Shown here: piece after piece, positions 24,215 through 36,808 of the stretch | Layout: each line of letters opens with the position of its first letter | Position numbering within the stretch: the stretch's first letter is position 1 | Assembly: GCF_020080835.1 (NCBI RefSeq) | Contig: NC_058161.1 | Coordinates: 2,418,001-2,482,000, forward strand | DNA from: Cotesia glomerata | Lineage: Eukaryota; Arthropoda; Insecta; Hymenoptera; Braconidae | DNA length: 64,000 bases | Direction of reading: 5' to 3' | The notes under the pieces: model-generated | The model's input: the letters and a program-made list of their open reading frames with translations, nothing else | Told to the model about the DNA's origin: nothing | The model's database searches: none | Program-made: the position numbers and the translations under genes

Positions 24215-25215
24215 CTAGCAACCTTGCAGTCACTATGTGCCTGCCGTGACTTGTGAATTATAAATAAATAAAATTTTGCTTTATTAAATCATAACTTTTG
24301 CTAAATTGCACTGTACTTTCTTAAATATTGACGTTTTTAAAGATATAAGCTCATCCCGATGGTACACTCATCAAGAGCTTTCATTTGAGTACCCACATGC
24401 ATTTTTGATATATTTTTTATATATACATACATATATATAATATATATAAATATATGAAAAATTGATGTGGGTACTTAAATGAAAGGTCTTGATGAGCGTA
24501 ACATCAAGATGAGCTTATATCTTAAAAAATATCATTAGTTGACAAGATACAATGTCATTTCTTAATTATTGACATTTTTTAAGATATAAGCTCATTTCGA
24601 TGTTACACTTATCGAGACCTTTCATTTAAGTACCCACATGGTATTTTTTATATATTTTACATATATAGTATTTGTGAAATATATATAATATATGAAAAAT
24701 TGATGTAGGTACTCAAATGAAAGGTCTCGATGAGTGTAACATCGGGATGAGCTTATATCCTTAAAAATATCATTAGTTGGCAAGATACAATGTAATTTCT
24801 TAATTATTGACATTTTTTAAGATATAAACTCATTGTGATGTTACACTCATCGAGACCTTTCATTTAAATACCCACATGGCATTTTTTATATATTTTATAT
24901 ATATGGTATTTGTGAAATATATATAATATATATAAAATATATGAAAAATTGATGTGGGTACTCAAATTAAAGGTCTCGATGAGCGTAATGTCGGGATGAG
25001 CTTATATCTTTAAAAATGTCAATAGTTCACAAGATACAAGGTAATTTTTTAATTATGTATCTAGAGATAGAGCATTTTCTAATGCAGCCGAAATACTTAT
25101 CATAATAAATTTACTATCGTCGAGAATGATATAAAACCTTGAATAGGCACAAATTCAAATCAAGATCTTTGCAGTGACACAAAATTTTTCTTATTTTCTT
25201 AATAATATAGATTAC
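24215..25215 (-). repeat. hairpin array (GAGTACCCACAT family), reverse partial copy
   Basis: Three palindromic units with arms starting near ATAAGCTCAT and TTGACATTTTT, each inverted about a short TATATA loop. Relative to the elements at 10343 and 44845 it is in opposite orientation and lacks terminal repeats. Same family as 5905-6470. Confidence 0.75.
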
Positions 25216-25461
25216 AATTAAATTTTTTATTTAAAAAATTTACACTATTTTTTTTTAATATAAACAGTTTTTTGTAAAAGCATGATTCTGTAGTAAGTCG
25301 CGAAATTTTTCCATAAATTATTTAGAAACTGTCCAGTAAAAAGTATTAGTGTGCTTTTAGTGTTAATTAGAAATTGTCGTGGCACTTTATTAATAAAACA
25401 ATAAATAAATAAATTAATTAATTAATTTAACTATCTAACAAAATACTATTCTTCTTTTCAG

Positions 25462-25709
25462 AATCGCTTCCAATGCTCCTCCGATTTTCTTTCGCAGGGA
25501 TCCACTCGAACAGACTGTGCATCCAAAAGCCGTTTCCGTGTCACAAGTGTGGCCGATCTTACCTCAACAAGGGCAGTCTGCGCCGGCACTTGCACGACGA
25601 GTGTGGAAAACCTCCTCAGTACATCTGCAACATCTGCAAGAAGGGGTTCAAGCAGAAGACTAATTTTCACCGGCACAACGCTACTGTTCATCCCGATCGC
25701 CCTTTTTAA
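25462..25709 (+). CDS. lola: lola alternative 3' terminal exon 13, C2HC + C2H2 fingers
   Basis: Exon of about 82 residues; acceptor ttcttcttttcag, correct phase. Finger 1 CHKCGRSYLNKGSL (H-x4-C, ECGK) and finger 2 CNICKKGFKQKTNF (H-x4-H), stop TAA. It lies immediately upstream of an 8-kb nest of transposable elements that separates the two dense halves of the array. Confidence 0.88.
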
Positions 25710-26419
25710 CCCTTTAATTTTCACAGCGATTAATATATTGCATATTAATTATTTATATATACATATAGGTGATTCTCTGTAAGGACGTCTTAAATCTGTA
25801 CAAAATTATCCGACCAAATTATTTTTTATTTTATTAAAAAAAAAAAATTAACAAGGGCTGCAAAACTATCAGCTTAATCATGATAAATAAACAGCCGAAT
25901 TAATTTTTGCTTTTTCGATATTTGTGTATCTTTTGCCATGTAACATGACAGGGGACTGTTGCCAGGGGACTGATTTTTTCTTACCAAATTGAGAAAAATC
26001 AAGCAAACTATTTCAATGCATTCAACTTTTTAAGTTCTCAATGAATGTTTACATTAATTAGAATAATATTAAGACTTACACTGATAGAAGGATTTAGTAT
26101 AGAGTACTAAATTTATTTAGTAACAAAATTTTTATTCATTTATTTGGGAGAAACAAATATTTTTTACCCATCAATCTTATTTGTTACAGCTTAATAAATT
26201 ATTTCTATATGAACAAAGCGTTATTACATGGAAATAAATATTTAGTTCCACTAAATAATATTTAGTAACAGAATTCTGTTTCCGGCAGAATGAAAATTAT
26301 CGCATATTATACCCATTCCAAAGAAACCTAATGCATCCGACTGCACTGACTTTCGACCGATATCATTCTTATCTAACTTATCAAAAGCATTAGAAAGGTG
26401 TGTGCATGATCAAATTGTA

Positions 26420-27177
26420 ATAGTATATTACACTACAAGGGCAGAAAGTTGAGATTCCTGCACTCGGCTTCGCCTCGGGCACATGGCGCGCAGTGCAGGA
26501 ATCTCAACTTTCTGCCCTTGTAGTGTATTAGTATATTACACATCTAGGGCAGTAAAATAAGAAATGTCTCAGATCACATGTAATTGTTGTCCGAGGCGAA
26601 GCCGAGGTCAATAAACATGTGATCTGAGGCTTTCTTATTTACTGCCCGTGGTGTGTATACTATTTTTCTCACCTCCGGACGGAAAGCGTCAATTTTCCTC
26701 CCGCTGCGCTAAACGAAAATGCCGCTTTCCGCCTCCGTCGAGAAAAATAGTATACACACCACGGGCAGTAAATAAGAAAGCCTCAGATCACATGTTTATT
26801 GACCTCGGCTTCGCCTCGGACAACAATTACATGTGATCTGAGACATTTCTTATTTTACTGCCCTAGATGTGTAATATACTATTTCTCCTCGACGGAGGCG
26901 GAAAGCGGCATTTTCGTTTAGCGCAGCGGGAGGAAAATTGACGCTTTCCGTCCGGAGGTGAGAAATAGTATTTTTCTTCCGTCCGGGTGGAAAGCGTCAA
27001 TTTTCCGCCCGCTGCGCTAAATGAAATTGCCGCTTTCCGCCTCCGTCGAGGAGAAAAATAGTATTCTCACCACGGGCAGGAAATAAGAAAGCCTCAGATC
27101 ACATGTTTGTCGACCTCGGCTTCGCCTCGGTCAATAATTACATGTAATCTAAGACATTTCTTATTTTCCTGCCCTAG
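26420..27177. mobile_element. foldback repeat cluster, ATAGTATATTACACA family, copy a
   Basis: Several inverted modules. Module 1 has the hairpin core CCTCGGCTTCGCCTCGG between CAGATCACATG arms. Module 2 has GGCGGAAAGCGGCA and AGCGCAGCGGG. Inserted in the RT between QI and KYINDN codons. Far more GC-rich than the surroundings. No credible protein; overlapping reading frames arise from the palindromes. Confidence 0.8.
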
Positions 27178-27561
27178 GTAAGAAAAATATATTAATGATA
27201 ATACGTACATTGACGAATATCAAACGGGTTTTCGAGAAGGCTTAAATACGCAGACTGCTGTAGTGAAATTCTGTGATGATGTACGTTTTGCGATGAATGA
27301 ATCTCAAATAACCGTAGCTGTCCTCTTTGATTTAAGTAAGGCATTTGATTCAGTAAACCATGAAATATTATTACATAAATTATTATATATGAACTTTTCT
27401 GATTTAGTGATAAATTGGATAAAGTCTTACTTGACTCAGAGAAGGCAGTCGGTTTATTATAATAGCAATGAATCGTCTTGGAAGGATATTTTGAATGGCG
27501 TACCTCAAAGTAGTGTGCTCGGTCCTTTACTTTTTACTTTACACATATCTGATCTGATTTA

Positions 27562-27840
27562 ATTGCGAAGCAATTGCTTTTGAAATCTATTATATCTATT
27601 ATATCTTATATACGGGACTGAATAAAGTAGTCAGTACTTGTTTCGGATAGCTTAACTGGTAGAGCCCTTGGCGCGTAACCGAGAGATCTGGGTTCGATTC
27701 CCAGTCTGGGCTGTCTGATTATTTTTTCAATTACGGAAAAATTCCCACTGAGTAGGTCCCCCCCTTTCCCCTATCCGTTCTTTCCCAACTCCCTTAAAAT
27801 TTGCTTTAATATGGCAAATATTTTAATTATTTATATTGTC
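27562..27840 (+). mobile_element. tRNA-derived SINE-like insertion
   Basis: Interrupts the RT between LHISDL and CQYLF. Holds a tRNA-like segment at 27641-27711: A-box-like TAGCTTAACTGGTAGAGC, B-box GGTTCGATTCC, T-stem CTGGG/CCCAG and anticodon stem CTTGG/CCGAG with loop CGCGTAA. The loop lacks the invariant U33 and the acceptor stem pairs poorly. It therefore looks like a tRNA-derived SINE head rather than a working tRNA gene. Exact ends unclear. Confidence 0.6.
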
Positions 27841-28539
27841 AATTATACAATTAATTAAATTGTCAGTATTTGTTTTAAGCAGATGATCTAATTATATACA
27901 CTTCATGTTGCCTGTCACAAATAAATGAATATGTTGTCATGGTAAATAATGAAATACAAAAAATCGTTGACTGGTGTAGTTTGAATTGTCTAAAATTAAA
28001 TGCATCAAAAACAAGTGCCATTATACTAGGAAGTAGGCAAAAAATTGGCAGTGATTATTGTAAAAGTGCTCGAAATATAATCGTGAGTGATGATGTGATT
28101 CCGTATGTTAAGTCAGTTAAATATTTAGGTGTGATCATTGATGATACTCTAATGTGGGAGAATCAAGTAGTAAGTGTATGCAATCGAGCGATGAAAACGT
28201 TAGCGCAGTTGAAAATCAATAACGAAATTTTCAATTAACAATTACGCGTAAAATTGGTTACGACCTTGATTTTTCCAATCTTTGACTACTGCTGTGCCGC
28301 TTACACAAATATCTCAGGCAAATTACAGCAAAGATTACAGCGTAAAATAAATTCTTGTATCAGATATACTTTTAAAATTTCTAGATTTGAGCACACTACT
28401 CCGTATTATAAAGAATTAGGCTGGTTAAAACTTAATGCGAGAAGAGATTACTTCATAGCTTGTTTATTTTACAAAGAGGTCAAACTAAATTATAATCAAT
28501 TATTCAGATCAAAATTAGAATTTCTGCCGATTGCATTAA

Positions 28540-29266
28540 GGGGTTATACGCAGTTGCAAAGCTAAAAAAACAACATTTTTTTATGAATTTTTTCTAGACA
28601 CAGTTTTTAATTATCAATTACAAGTGATGGTTATTTAAATAGAGCCTACTTTCAAGAATACAATAGCGCGTCAATCATGTAAAAATATAAATGTGCGCCG
28701 CTCCTGTAGAAGATGTTCTGAGCGACCTCTAAAAAAAAGGCGCTTGGCGGTGATCTCCATTTCGGTGGTTTGGATTATCTGAAATAAAAAAATATGGTGA
28801 ATTCTTTTACAGGATAGATTAATGCAGGTATTGGACGAAGGAATAAGATTCAAAAAAATTATTACTATTTTTTTTTTAACAATTTGGAAAATTGTTTTTC
28901 AACAAAAACGAAAAATTTTTTACAAATAGACGCCATTTTGTCAAAAATCAAAATTTTTCTTATTCCTTCGTCCAATACTTGCATTAATCTATTCTGTAAG
29001 AGAATTCACCATATTTTTTGATTTCAGATAATCCAAACCACCGAAATGGAGATCACCGCCAAGCGCCTTTTTTTTAGAGGTCGTTCAGAACATCTTCTAC
29101 AGGAGCGGTGCACATTTATATTTTTACATGATTGACGCGCTATTGTATTCTTGAAAGTAGGCTCTATTTAAATAACCATCACTTGTAATTGATAATTAAA
29201 AACTGTGTCTAGAAAAAATTCATAAAAAAATGTTGTTTTTTTAGCTTTGCAACTGCGTATAACCCC
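28540..29266. mobile_element. TTAA-type MITE (piggyBac-like), 727 bp, copy 2
   Basis: Flanked by TTAA at 28536-28539 and 29267-29270, with termini GGGGTTATACGC and inverse. Same length as copy 1 at 3284-4010 and almost the same sequence. It interrupts the RT of the surrounding retrotransposon between IALR-type codons and GDVRNDYLRL. Confidence 0.85.
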
Positions 29267-29337
29267 TTAAGGAGAGGCGATGTCAGGAATGACTATCTGC
29301 GTCTACCAAGAAGTAATTCGGCTATCTATGAAAATTC

Positions 29338-30216
29338 TTTTTTTGCCCTCCAGGCGGAAAGTGGCAACTTTCGGCCCGCTGCGCTAAACGAAATTGCCGC
29401 TTTCCGCCTCTGTCGGACAGAAAAATAGTATACAAACCTATGGCAGGAAAATAATAAATATCTCAGACCACATATATGTCGACCTCGGCTTCGCCTCGGG
29501 CAACATATATGTGTTCTGAGACATTTCTCATTTTCTTGCCACAGGTGTGTAATATACTATTTTGCCCTCCGGGCGGAAAGTGGCAACTTTCGTCCCGCTG
29601 CGCTACACTAAGTTGCCGCTTTCCGCCTTCGTCAGACAAATAGTATATTACACACCTAGGGAAGTAAAGTAAGAAATGTCTCAGATCACATGTAATTGTC
29701 GGCCGAGGCGAAGCCGAGGTTGACAAACATGTGATCTGAGGCTTTCTTATTTACTTCCCGTGGAGTGTATACTATTTTTTTGCTCGACGAAGGCGGAAAG
29801 CGGCAACTTTGTTTAGCGCAGCGGGACGAAAGTTGCCACTTTCCGCCCGGAGGGCAAAAAAAAATAGTATACACTCCTCGGGAAGTAAATAAGAAAGCCT
29901 CAGATCACATGTTTGTTGACCTCGGCTTCGCCTCGGACAACAATTACATGTGATCTGAGACATTTCTTACTTTACTTCCCTAGGTGTGTAATATACTATT
30001 TTGCCCTCCGGGCGGAAAGTGGCAACTTTCGTCCCGCTGCGCTACACTAAGTTGCCGCTTTCCGCCTTCGTCAGACAAAAAAATAGTATACACTCCTCGG
30101 GAAGTAAATAAGAAAGCCTCAGATCACATGTTTGTTGACCTCGGCTTCGCCTCGGCCAACAATTACATGTGATCTGAGACATTTCTTACTTTACTTCCCT
30201 AGGTGTGTAATATACT
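29338..30216. mobile_element. foldback repeat cluster, ATAGTATATTACACA family, copy b
   Basis: Alternating inverted modules as in copy a: three CCTCGGCTTCGCCTCGG hairpins separated by GGCGGAAAGTGGCAAC / AGCGCAGCGGG modules. Sits between NSF and FLIRGIKIW codons of the RT. ATTCT flanks both sides and is a possible 5-bp duplication. Confidence 0.8.
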
Positions 30217-30507
30217 ATTCTGATTCGTGGTATAAAAATTTGGAATTCATTACCAGCTAATATCACAGTAATTGACAACTTTGAAAATTTCAAACAGGCT
30301 TGTTTTAACTTCTTCTTGCAATCAATGTAATTACCATTAATCGTGCAGTTTAACATGTTAGCTATTAATTAGTATTAATTAGTTATTAATTAGTGGCAAT
30401 CTCTAAAATTATATTGCGAACACTGTTTCAAATGTACATTTGTAAATTATTATCTTTATGTATTATCGATGGTCCTGAAGGAGCTTAGAACTTCAGGATC
30501 AAATAAA

Positions 30508-30539
<32 letters not shown>

Positions 30540-30712
30540 CCAGGTACTAAATATTTCTTTGGCAAGTATTGTCGGTAGATGGCTATGCTTTAATTCCAAT
30601 GTTTATGTGATACATAACTTATTCACTAACTTAGATTATTTTATTCACCTCGATTTTGGGAGATTTATTAAACCTTTAACACACATACTCCCAATAAATA
30701 TCTTCTATTTAT

Positions 30713-31289
30713 TACACGCTTTTTATTAGCTTCACTTGTATGTCAGTATGTCAGTATGTCAGTATGTAACTCTCCGTAGGTAATTTGCGCGCCTGAATAT
30801 TTTTGATAATCAACAAATAATAGTTTAAAAAAACTAAAAAATCACGCTTTTATAAATAAACCAAACTAAAAAGTAAAAAATAAATAATAGTTTAAAAAAA
30901 CTAAAAACACGCTTTTTAGAGAAAACCAAACTAAAAAATAGAAAATAAATTTAAATTAAGAATAGTGTTAAAAATTTCAATAAATATAAATTAATAATAG
31001 TGTAAATAAAAAAAATGTATTTTATTTTAAAAAAAGCGTGGGGTGCTTTTTAAGATATTATCAAAATGATAATCACTCTACTCATAACTGTCAATAAAAT
31101 ATTTATAACTATTGACACCATGCACCCCAAGCTTTTTTTAAAATAAAATACATTTTTTTTATTTACACTATTATTAATTTATATTTATTGAAATTTTTAA
31201 CACTATTCTTAATTAAAATTTATTTTCTATTTTTTAGTTTGGTTTTCTATAAAAAGCGTGTTTTTAGTTTTTTTAAACTATTATTTATG
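30713..31289. mobile_element. palindromic element, AAAAAGCGTG family, copy 2
   Basis: Reverse-oriented copy of the element at 1300-1881, about 577 bp. One end ACACGCTTTTTATTAGCTTC with repeated TATGTCAG, other end TTTAAACTATTATTTA. Long internal inverted arms, no coding capacity. Confidence 0.75.
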
Positions 31290-32007
31290 TCTTTTCTCAG
31301 TGGAGTTTAGATTACATTTTTTAATTTGTCTATTATTGATGTGTTAAAAATTTGTTTAATTTTAAATTTTATAAATGTCTCAAACGAAAAAATATAATTT
31401 AATGAGATTCTTTTCTTTATAATACATTATATTTTTACTTAAAATTATTTATTTTAATTATTTTTATTTATTTTAAGTTAAAAAGTTAGGTTACACGCTA
31501 AAATTAGTTAAAAAATTAATTTTTTTGATACCAATAACCGATTTATTGAGTAGCAATAAATCATTTGTTAAATACTACTAAATATTTATTTAGTGGAACT
31601 AAATGAGCTTTAATAAATGATTTAGTACCTATTACTAAATATTTGGTAATGAAAGGTTTGTTACTAAATCTTATTAAATAGAACTAAATCCTTCTATCAG
31701 TGTATAGATCCAATTTTATAAATAAATTATAAATAAAAATAGTTGCCAGGGGACTGAGTTTTGAAGTGGCCCAGACACATATTTCCAGCACAAACGGTGC
31801 TTAGACACTAAATAAAATGCCGATAAAGCGCTAACAGCCCTATGGTTATTAACTCAAGGCTAATTAGATCCTTATAAACCTTACAAAAGGTAAAATAACA
31901 CGCTGGATTTTTTTTTTTTTGACTTCGAACTTCTGGCAGGGGACTGTTCTTAAAATGCCTGGGACAAACTTTGGTTTAATGAATTTAATTAAACAGATTA
32001 ATTTTCG

Positions 32008-33313
32008 GTAAGGTAAAAGCCCCAATTATTGACGGGGGTCTAAATATTGACACCCTAAATTATTTTTAAATATATTAAATTATCTGTAATAAGAATAACG
32101 ATCAAATAAATTTTTATTAAATTCTAATTAATTAAAAAATTGAAAAAAATCACATTTAGTTCAAAATATTAAGTATTAATTATTAAAAAAAAATAAAGTT
32201 AGCACCAGTTCATCAAATCAGCTTACGAGCGTCTATTTTCTTAACAACTTTGGTTAGAATAGTATATTACATACCTAGGCCAGTAAAATAAGAAAAGTCT
32301 CAGATCACATGTAATTGTTGGCCGAGGCGAAGCCGAGGTTTACAAACATGTGATCTGAGGCTTTACTTTTTACTGGCCAAGGTATGTATACTATTTTTTT
32401 GCTCGACGAAGGCAGAAAGCGGCACTTTCGTTTAGCGTAGCGGGCCGAAAGTTGACGCTTTCTGCCCGTCGAGCAAAAATAGTATATTACACACCTAGGG
32501 AAGTAAATAAGAAAGCCTCAGATCACATGTTTGTTGACCTCGGCTTCGCCTCGGCCAACAATTACATGTGATCTGAGACATTTCTTACTTTACTTCCCTA
32601 GGTGTGTAATATACTATTTTTTAACTGCCGAGTATAAATTAATTTTTTCATGTAATTATATGATCTATTTTTTTTTTTAATTAACAATATATGAAATATT
32701 TATAAAATTAAATAATCGAAATTAATTGTATGCTTTATGATACTTAAATAATGGGAGTCAATAACTAGTTCATAATTTTTATGGTGAATCCCATATTGAC
32801 AGCCAGTCGACAGCGCTATGACGCCTTTTTTTTTTAAGTATAAAATACGTTATATACGCGATTATATTCAAGGCTTTTAACTGTCAAATAACTCGGCGTG
32901 TTTTAGTGTTAAATAAGTTTTTAAATAAATTGTTATATTTTTCATAATAATTATTCATTCATAGAAATTATTATTAATTAACTTTAATAATATTGATTAC
33001 TTTATATCAAGTTTTTTATAAATAACAATATAACCAAATGATTCGACGCATGTTCAGAAGGGGCGTCAATAATTAGATCAATCAGTTTTTTAACCCGTCA
33101 ATAATTGGTGTATCCAGATCATATATATAATTATTTAAAATTAATTAGTAAATATCACTGATTATCATTTTAAAAAAAGAAATTGATTAGTTAAAACATT
33201 ACTGAAGACATTACCACAAACAAAATTCATCGATATTTATATTTGATTGCTTAAAAAAAATGAAATCATAACTTTGTCTCTTATAGCGTCAATAATTGGG
33301 GCTTTTACCTTAC
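32008..33313. mobile_element. DNA element with GTAAGGTAAAAGCCCC termini
   Basis: Inverted ends of about 26 bp (GTAAGGTAAAAGCCCCAATT...). TTTTC occurs at both outer flanks. Interrupted by a foldback repeat at 32259-32617. Interior AT-rich without a reading frame. Non-autonomous. Confidence 0.65.
32259..32617. mobile_element. foldback repeat, ATAGTATATTACACA family, copy c
   Basis: Two CCGAGGCGAAGCCGAGG-type hairpins flanking one GGCAGAAAGCGGCA / AGCGTAGCGGG module, inserted in the element at 32008-33313. Confidence 0.8.
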
Positions 33314-34313
33314 TTTTCATTGAAGAAGATTGTTAGTTAACTAATTAAGTTTATAAACATTATGGACCAAATTATATATTATGGACGAATAACTTCAAAT
33401 TTAATTTTAAAGTTTTAATTTTGGGAGTGGGACAGCCCAGGGGACTGTTATTTCGGTGGTTTACGAATTTATAGCAAAAAAACTAAAATTTATTTCATTT
33501 TAATTTTCAATGCTCCAAATAGAAATGTTTTTTTACTTTCATAATAAATTTTTTTTAGTAACAAAATAACAATTTTTCTAATAAAAAAATGCCCGGGATA
33601 GCAAAAAACATCCTTACAAAGAATCACCTATATACATATATATTATAATGATAATAACATAATATTTATACAGATTTTTAGTTTTATATTCATATATCAC
33701 TAGACCAATATTAATATCAATAGTCTGCTACTATCAAAGCAATCAAATAGATTTATAGATAAAGAAGAAAAATCCCGGACCTCAGTGCCAATAGAAAATA
33801 ATTTTTTACCAAATTTACCAAATAGCTGAGCTAATATAATATATTTTTTTTTATTTTATAATTATTGCATACTCCAAATTCAGAAAATTCAAAAAATTTA
33901 TCAATTATTAATAAAAAAAATTTTTTCTTCTATTTCTTCTTTTTTTTTTTATGAAAATTGTAATTAATTTAAACTGTATTACTTAAATTAATTATAGGTA
34001 AATTTTCTAATTATTCTTGAAAATTTCTTGAAGTATGCAATTAAATTTTTTTTTTTTTTATTTAATATATAAATATTTATATATATTTTATTTTTGTTTG
34101 AAATTAATATTAAGTTATAAAAAAAATGTATACTTAAATTAAATTTATTATTATTGTATAAGATACTGAAAATATTTTATTATGTAATTATAATTGTAAC
34201 AATTATGATTGCAAACAAATTATTCGATCAAGTTTTTATAAAAAAAATTTTTCAATTTTTTTATTTAGTAAAATTTTCAGATTTTTATTTTTGTAAAATA
34301 TTAAAAAAAAATT

Positions 34314-34731
34314 GGTAAGTATTTACAAGTGGGGTCCACTTCATTTTGGCCATATCTAGGTGAAAAATTAACATTTTCAAATTTTTTTTTATTCTACTTT
34401 TTTTTTCGGCGCATTTATAATAAAAAGTGTCGTAAAAGAAAAAAAAATAAAGATTTTGATAGCTTTTTAAAATTAAAAAGTTTTATTTTATCTTTTTTTG
34501 ATATATTTTTTTTTTTTTGAAAAGTACCTAAAAAATGAAAAATTAAAAAAAAAAATTAAATATCACAATTTTCTAAAAAATTTCGAAATTTTTTTGAAAA
34601 TTTGTTAAAATTGTGATAATCAATTTTTTTTATTGTTAGTTTTTTTATGCATTAAAAAAAAATATATCAACAAAATCAAATAGAAATTTCGTTCAAAAAA
34701 ATGACCCCACTTTTAAATATTTACCAAACAA
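34314..34731. mobile_element. foldback element, TTGGTAAGTATTTACAAGTGGGGTC ends, copy 1
   Basis: Inverted termini TTGGTAA(G)TATTTA...AGTGGGGTC on both sides, with AT-rich arms pairing towards the centre. A second copy lies at 54226-54713. The 63-codon reading frame inside is low-complexity and not credible as a gene. Between 33629 and 35153 nothing else is seen besides AT-rich intron. Confidence 0.7.
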
Positions 34732-35153
34732 TTAATTTAATTTATTTAAAAAATTATTAAAGGTCTATTAAAGTATTATAAAAAATTAATTTCATTTTTT
34801 TTATATTAATAAATATTATTTTTATTGAAAAATAATTTATAAAAAATTTGAAAAATTTTTTTTATAAAAATTAAAAAAAAATATATTTTTATTTAATAAT
34901 TTATTTATAACACTTAATTTTCTCTAGAGTCAAATTTCAGTATTAATTATTTCAATATAATGTAAAATTATATTATTTAAATAAAGTTTCAAGTCTAATT
35001 ACTTAAATAAATTTCTATTGAAACCTTCTAATTTTTTCTGCATGACACCTTGGCACGCCTTCACAAAAAAACAATCAATTAATTAATTAATTAATCAATT
35101 TATTTATTATTAACAATATTTTTTTTACTAACATAAAAATTGTTTGATTCCAG

Positions 35154-35590
35154 AGCAAATACCGAGAATAAGAGTCGCAGTTCTCTCAGAACTGCAAGAC
35201 CCGCTAGCAGTTCCACCGGTTCCAGAAGTTCCGCCGGTTCCTCTCCACAGAATAGAAGACTCTGAGAACTCCAACGATTCTATAGCTTCTGTAGACAGAT
35301 TGATAACTAACATGCAGAATATTACAGCTTCTATAAGCCCTACGCCGATTTCTGCGCCGAATTTTGAAGTTGTAAATGTCCAGTCACTGGCTCCGCACTC
35401 TACGCAGTTCTTCTGCAGACAATGCGGTCTGGATTGTGTTAACCTCAAGTCGCTTAACAAACATGTTCGTGAGGGCTGCGGTACTGGGCCTCAGTTTACT
35501 TGTCTTCTCTGTGGGAAGAAGTTTAAGCAGAGACATAATTTTCATAGACATATGGCTAGTGTTCATTCAAGATCTTCAGCTAAACTTTGA
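35154..35590 (+). CDS. lola: lola alternative 3' terminal exon 14, C2HC + C2H2 fingers
   Basis: Exon of about 145 residues; acceptor tgtttgattccag, correct phase. A Pro/Val- and Ser-rich linker (VPPVPEVPPVP) is followed by finger 1 CRQCGLDCVNLKSL (H-x4-C; an extra Cys occupies the usual aromatic position) and finger 2 CLLCGKKFKQRHNF (H-x4-H), then a Ser-rich tail. Starts the second dense half of the array. Confidence 0.87.
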
Positions 35591-36808
35591 ATTGTTATTG
35601 TTAAAATTAATTAAATTTTTCACTATTTAAAATTTAATAAATTTTCTTAACTTTTTTTTTTTTTAATCACAAAGTAAAAAATTACGTTTTTTAACGTAAA
35701 ATTCAATTTTATTCTAGAACTATCTAGAATTCAATTAATTTTTTTTAATTAATAATTAAGTTAAAAATTAATTTTTTTTAATTTAAATTCAATTTTTTCA
35801 CTGTCTTAAATTTGCTTAATTTTTTTCATTTATTATTTTATTTTTTTTTTAATTAAAAAAAAACAGTAAAAATTAATTTTAAGTGTAAGAATTTAATTTA
35901 TTTAATTATCTAGGATTTAATTTATTTTCTTCATTTCTCTTTTTTTTTAAATTAATAATAAAATAAATAATTAATTTTTTAATATTAAAATTCAGTTATT
36001 TTACTATCTAAAATTTGCTTAATTTTCTTGAATTATTTTTTTATTTTTTTTATAAAAAAAACAGCAAAAAAATTAATTTTAGATCTTAAAATTGAATTTA
36101 TTTAATTATTTAAGATTTGATTAATTTTTTAATATTAAAATTAAATTTTTTTGCTGCTTAATTTTCTTCATTTATTTTTTTTTGTTAAATAAAAAATAAA
36201 ACATTAATTTTAAATGTTAAAATTTCAATTATTTAATTATCTAAGATTTAATTAATTTTTTTCTCACTTCTTCTTTTATTAAAAATAAAATTAAAAATTA
36301 ATTATTATATATTAAAATTCAACTTTTTTACTGTCTAAAATTTTCTTAATTTTCTTCATTTATAATTTTTTTTATAAAAAACAAAGACAGTAAAAAATTA
36401 ATTTAAAATGTTAAAATTTGAATTTTTTTAAACAAGAAAAAATTGACTTTTTACTTAAAAATGAAATTTAAAAATTCTAGATTTAATTTTACATTAATTA
36501 ATGTATAATTTTGTTTAATTAATTTTTTTTTATATTATAATTTAATTTTCTTCAATTTTTACAATGTAATTTTAGTTTACTTAATTAATTTTATATTAAA
36601 ATTTAATTTTCTTCATTTTTTAAAATTTAATTTAAGTTTACTTAATTACTCAATAATTATCAATTAATTTAATTTAATTTGTATTTCAATAAATTGTCTT
36701 TAAATAAAAATCATTAAAAAATTTCACACCTCGAATTTTTACCAAAATTTTAAATTAAAATAAAAAAAACTAAACATTTTACTAATTAAATAATTTTTAT
36801 TTTTTCAG
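35591..36808. repeat. degenerate AT-rich tandem repeats
   Basis: About 35640-36420 repeats a poorly conserved unit containing TTTACTGTCTAAAATTTGC and TTAATTTTCTTCATTTAT at roughly 130-190-bp spacing. No finger frame. Confidence 0.5.

Larger units (their letters stand above)
23436..25461. other. intron with reversed hairpin-array element
   Basis: After the candidate tail exon at 23677, AT-rich DNA leads to about 24215-25215. This is a reverse-oriented partial copy of the element at 10343 and 44845: left border AGCAACCTTGCAGTCACT, then three ~180-bp hairpins with GAGTACCCACAT arms, then the ATAGAGCATTTTCTAATGC flank. Its CACTGATAG termini are not present. No finger frames. Confidence 0.65.
26268..30540 (+). 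pseudogene. 5'-truncated non-LTR retrotransposon, reverse transcriptase broken by insertions
   Basis: In-frame RT motifs in order: IPIPKK and FRPISFLSNLSK (26298-26420), DEYQTGFREG, FDLSKAFDSVNH and GVPQSSVLGPL (27181-27560), then the catalytic ADD (27880), KTSAIILGSR, and the C-terminal RGIKIWNSLPANI with stop near 30330. The 3' UTR ends in a (TATC)n tail (30508-30540), typical of some Jockey/CR1-like elements. Four later insertions break it. A TGA replaces an expected Trp near 26293, and a TAA replaces the Tyr before ADD. Dead copy. Confidence 0.85.
26079..31702. mobile_element. CACTGATAGAAGGATTT element, interrupted copy
   Basis: Left end TA-CACTGATAGAAGGATTT at 26077, right end AAATCCTTCTATCAGTG-TA ending at 31702. 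The subterminal parts on both sides share ACTAAAT...TTTAGTA repeats. The interior has been invaded by a non-LTR retrotransposon (26268-30540) and the palindromic element at 30713-31289. Confidence 0.75.
25768..33628. mobile_element. outer element of a nested transposon block (GGTGATTCTCTGTAAGGA ends)
   Basis: Inverted termini GGTGATTCTCTGTAAGGACG (left) and the complement of GGTGATTCTTTGTAAGGATG (right), both flanked by TA. Its own sequence appears only at the borders (about 25768-26076 and 31705-33628) and is marked by repeated CAGGGGACTG motifs. All else is later insertions. No transposase seen. Confidence 0.65.

Noticed and set aside
29686..30172. Several 62-codon frames with repeated YTPREVNKKASDHMF-type sequence
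   Set aside because: They arise on both strands from the palindromic foldback modules and recur wherever the repeat does; no start context or domain.
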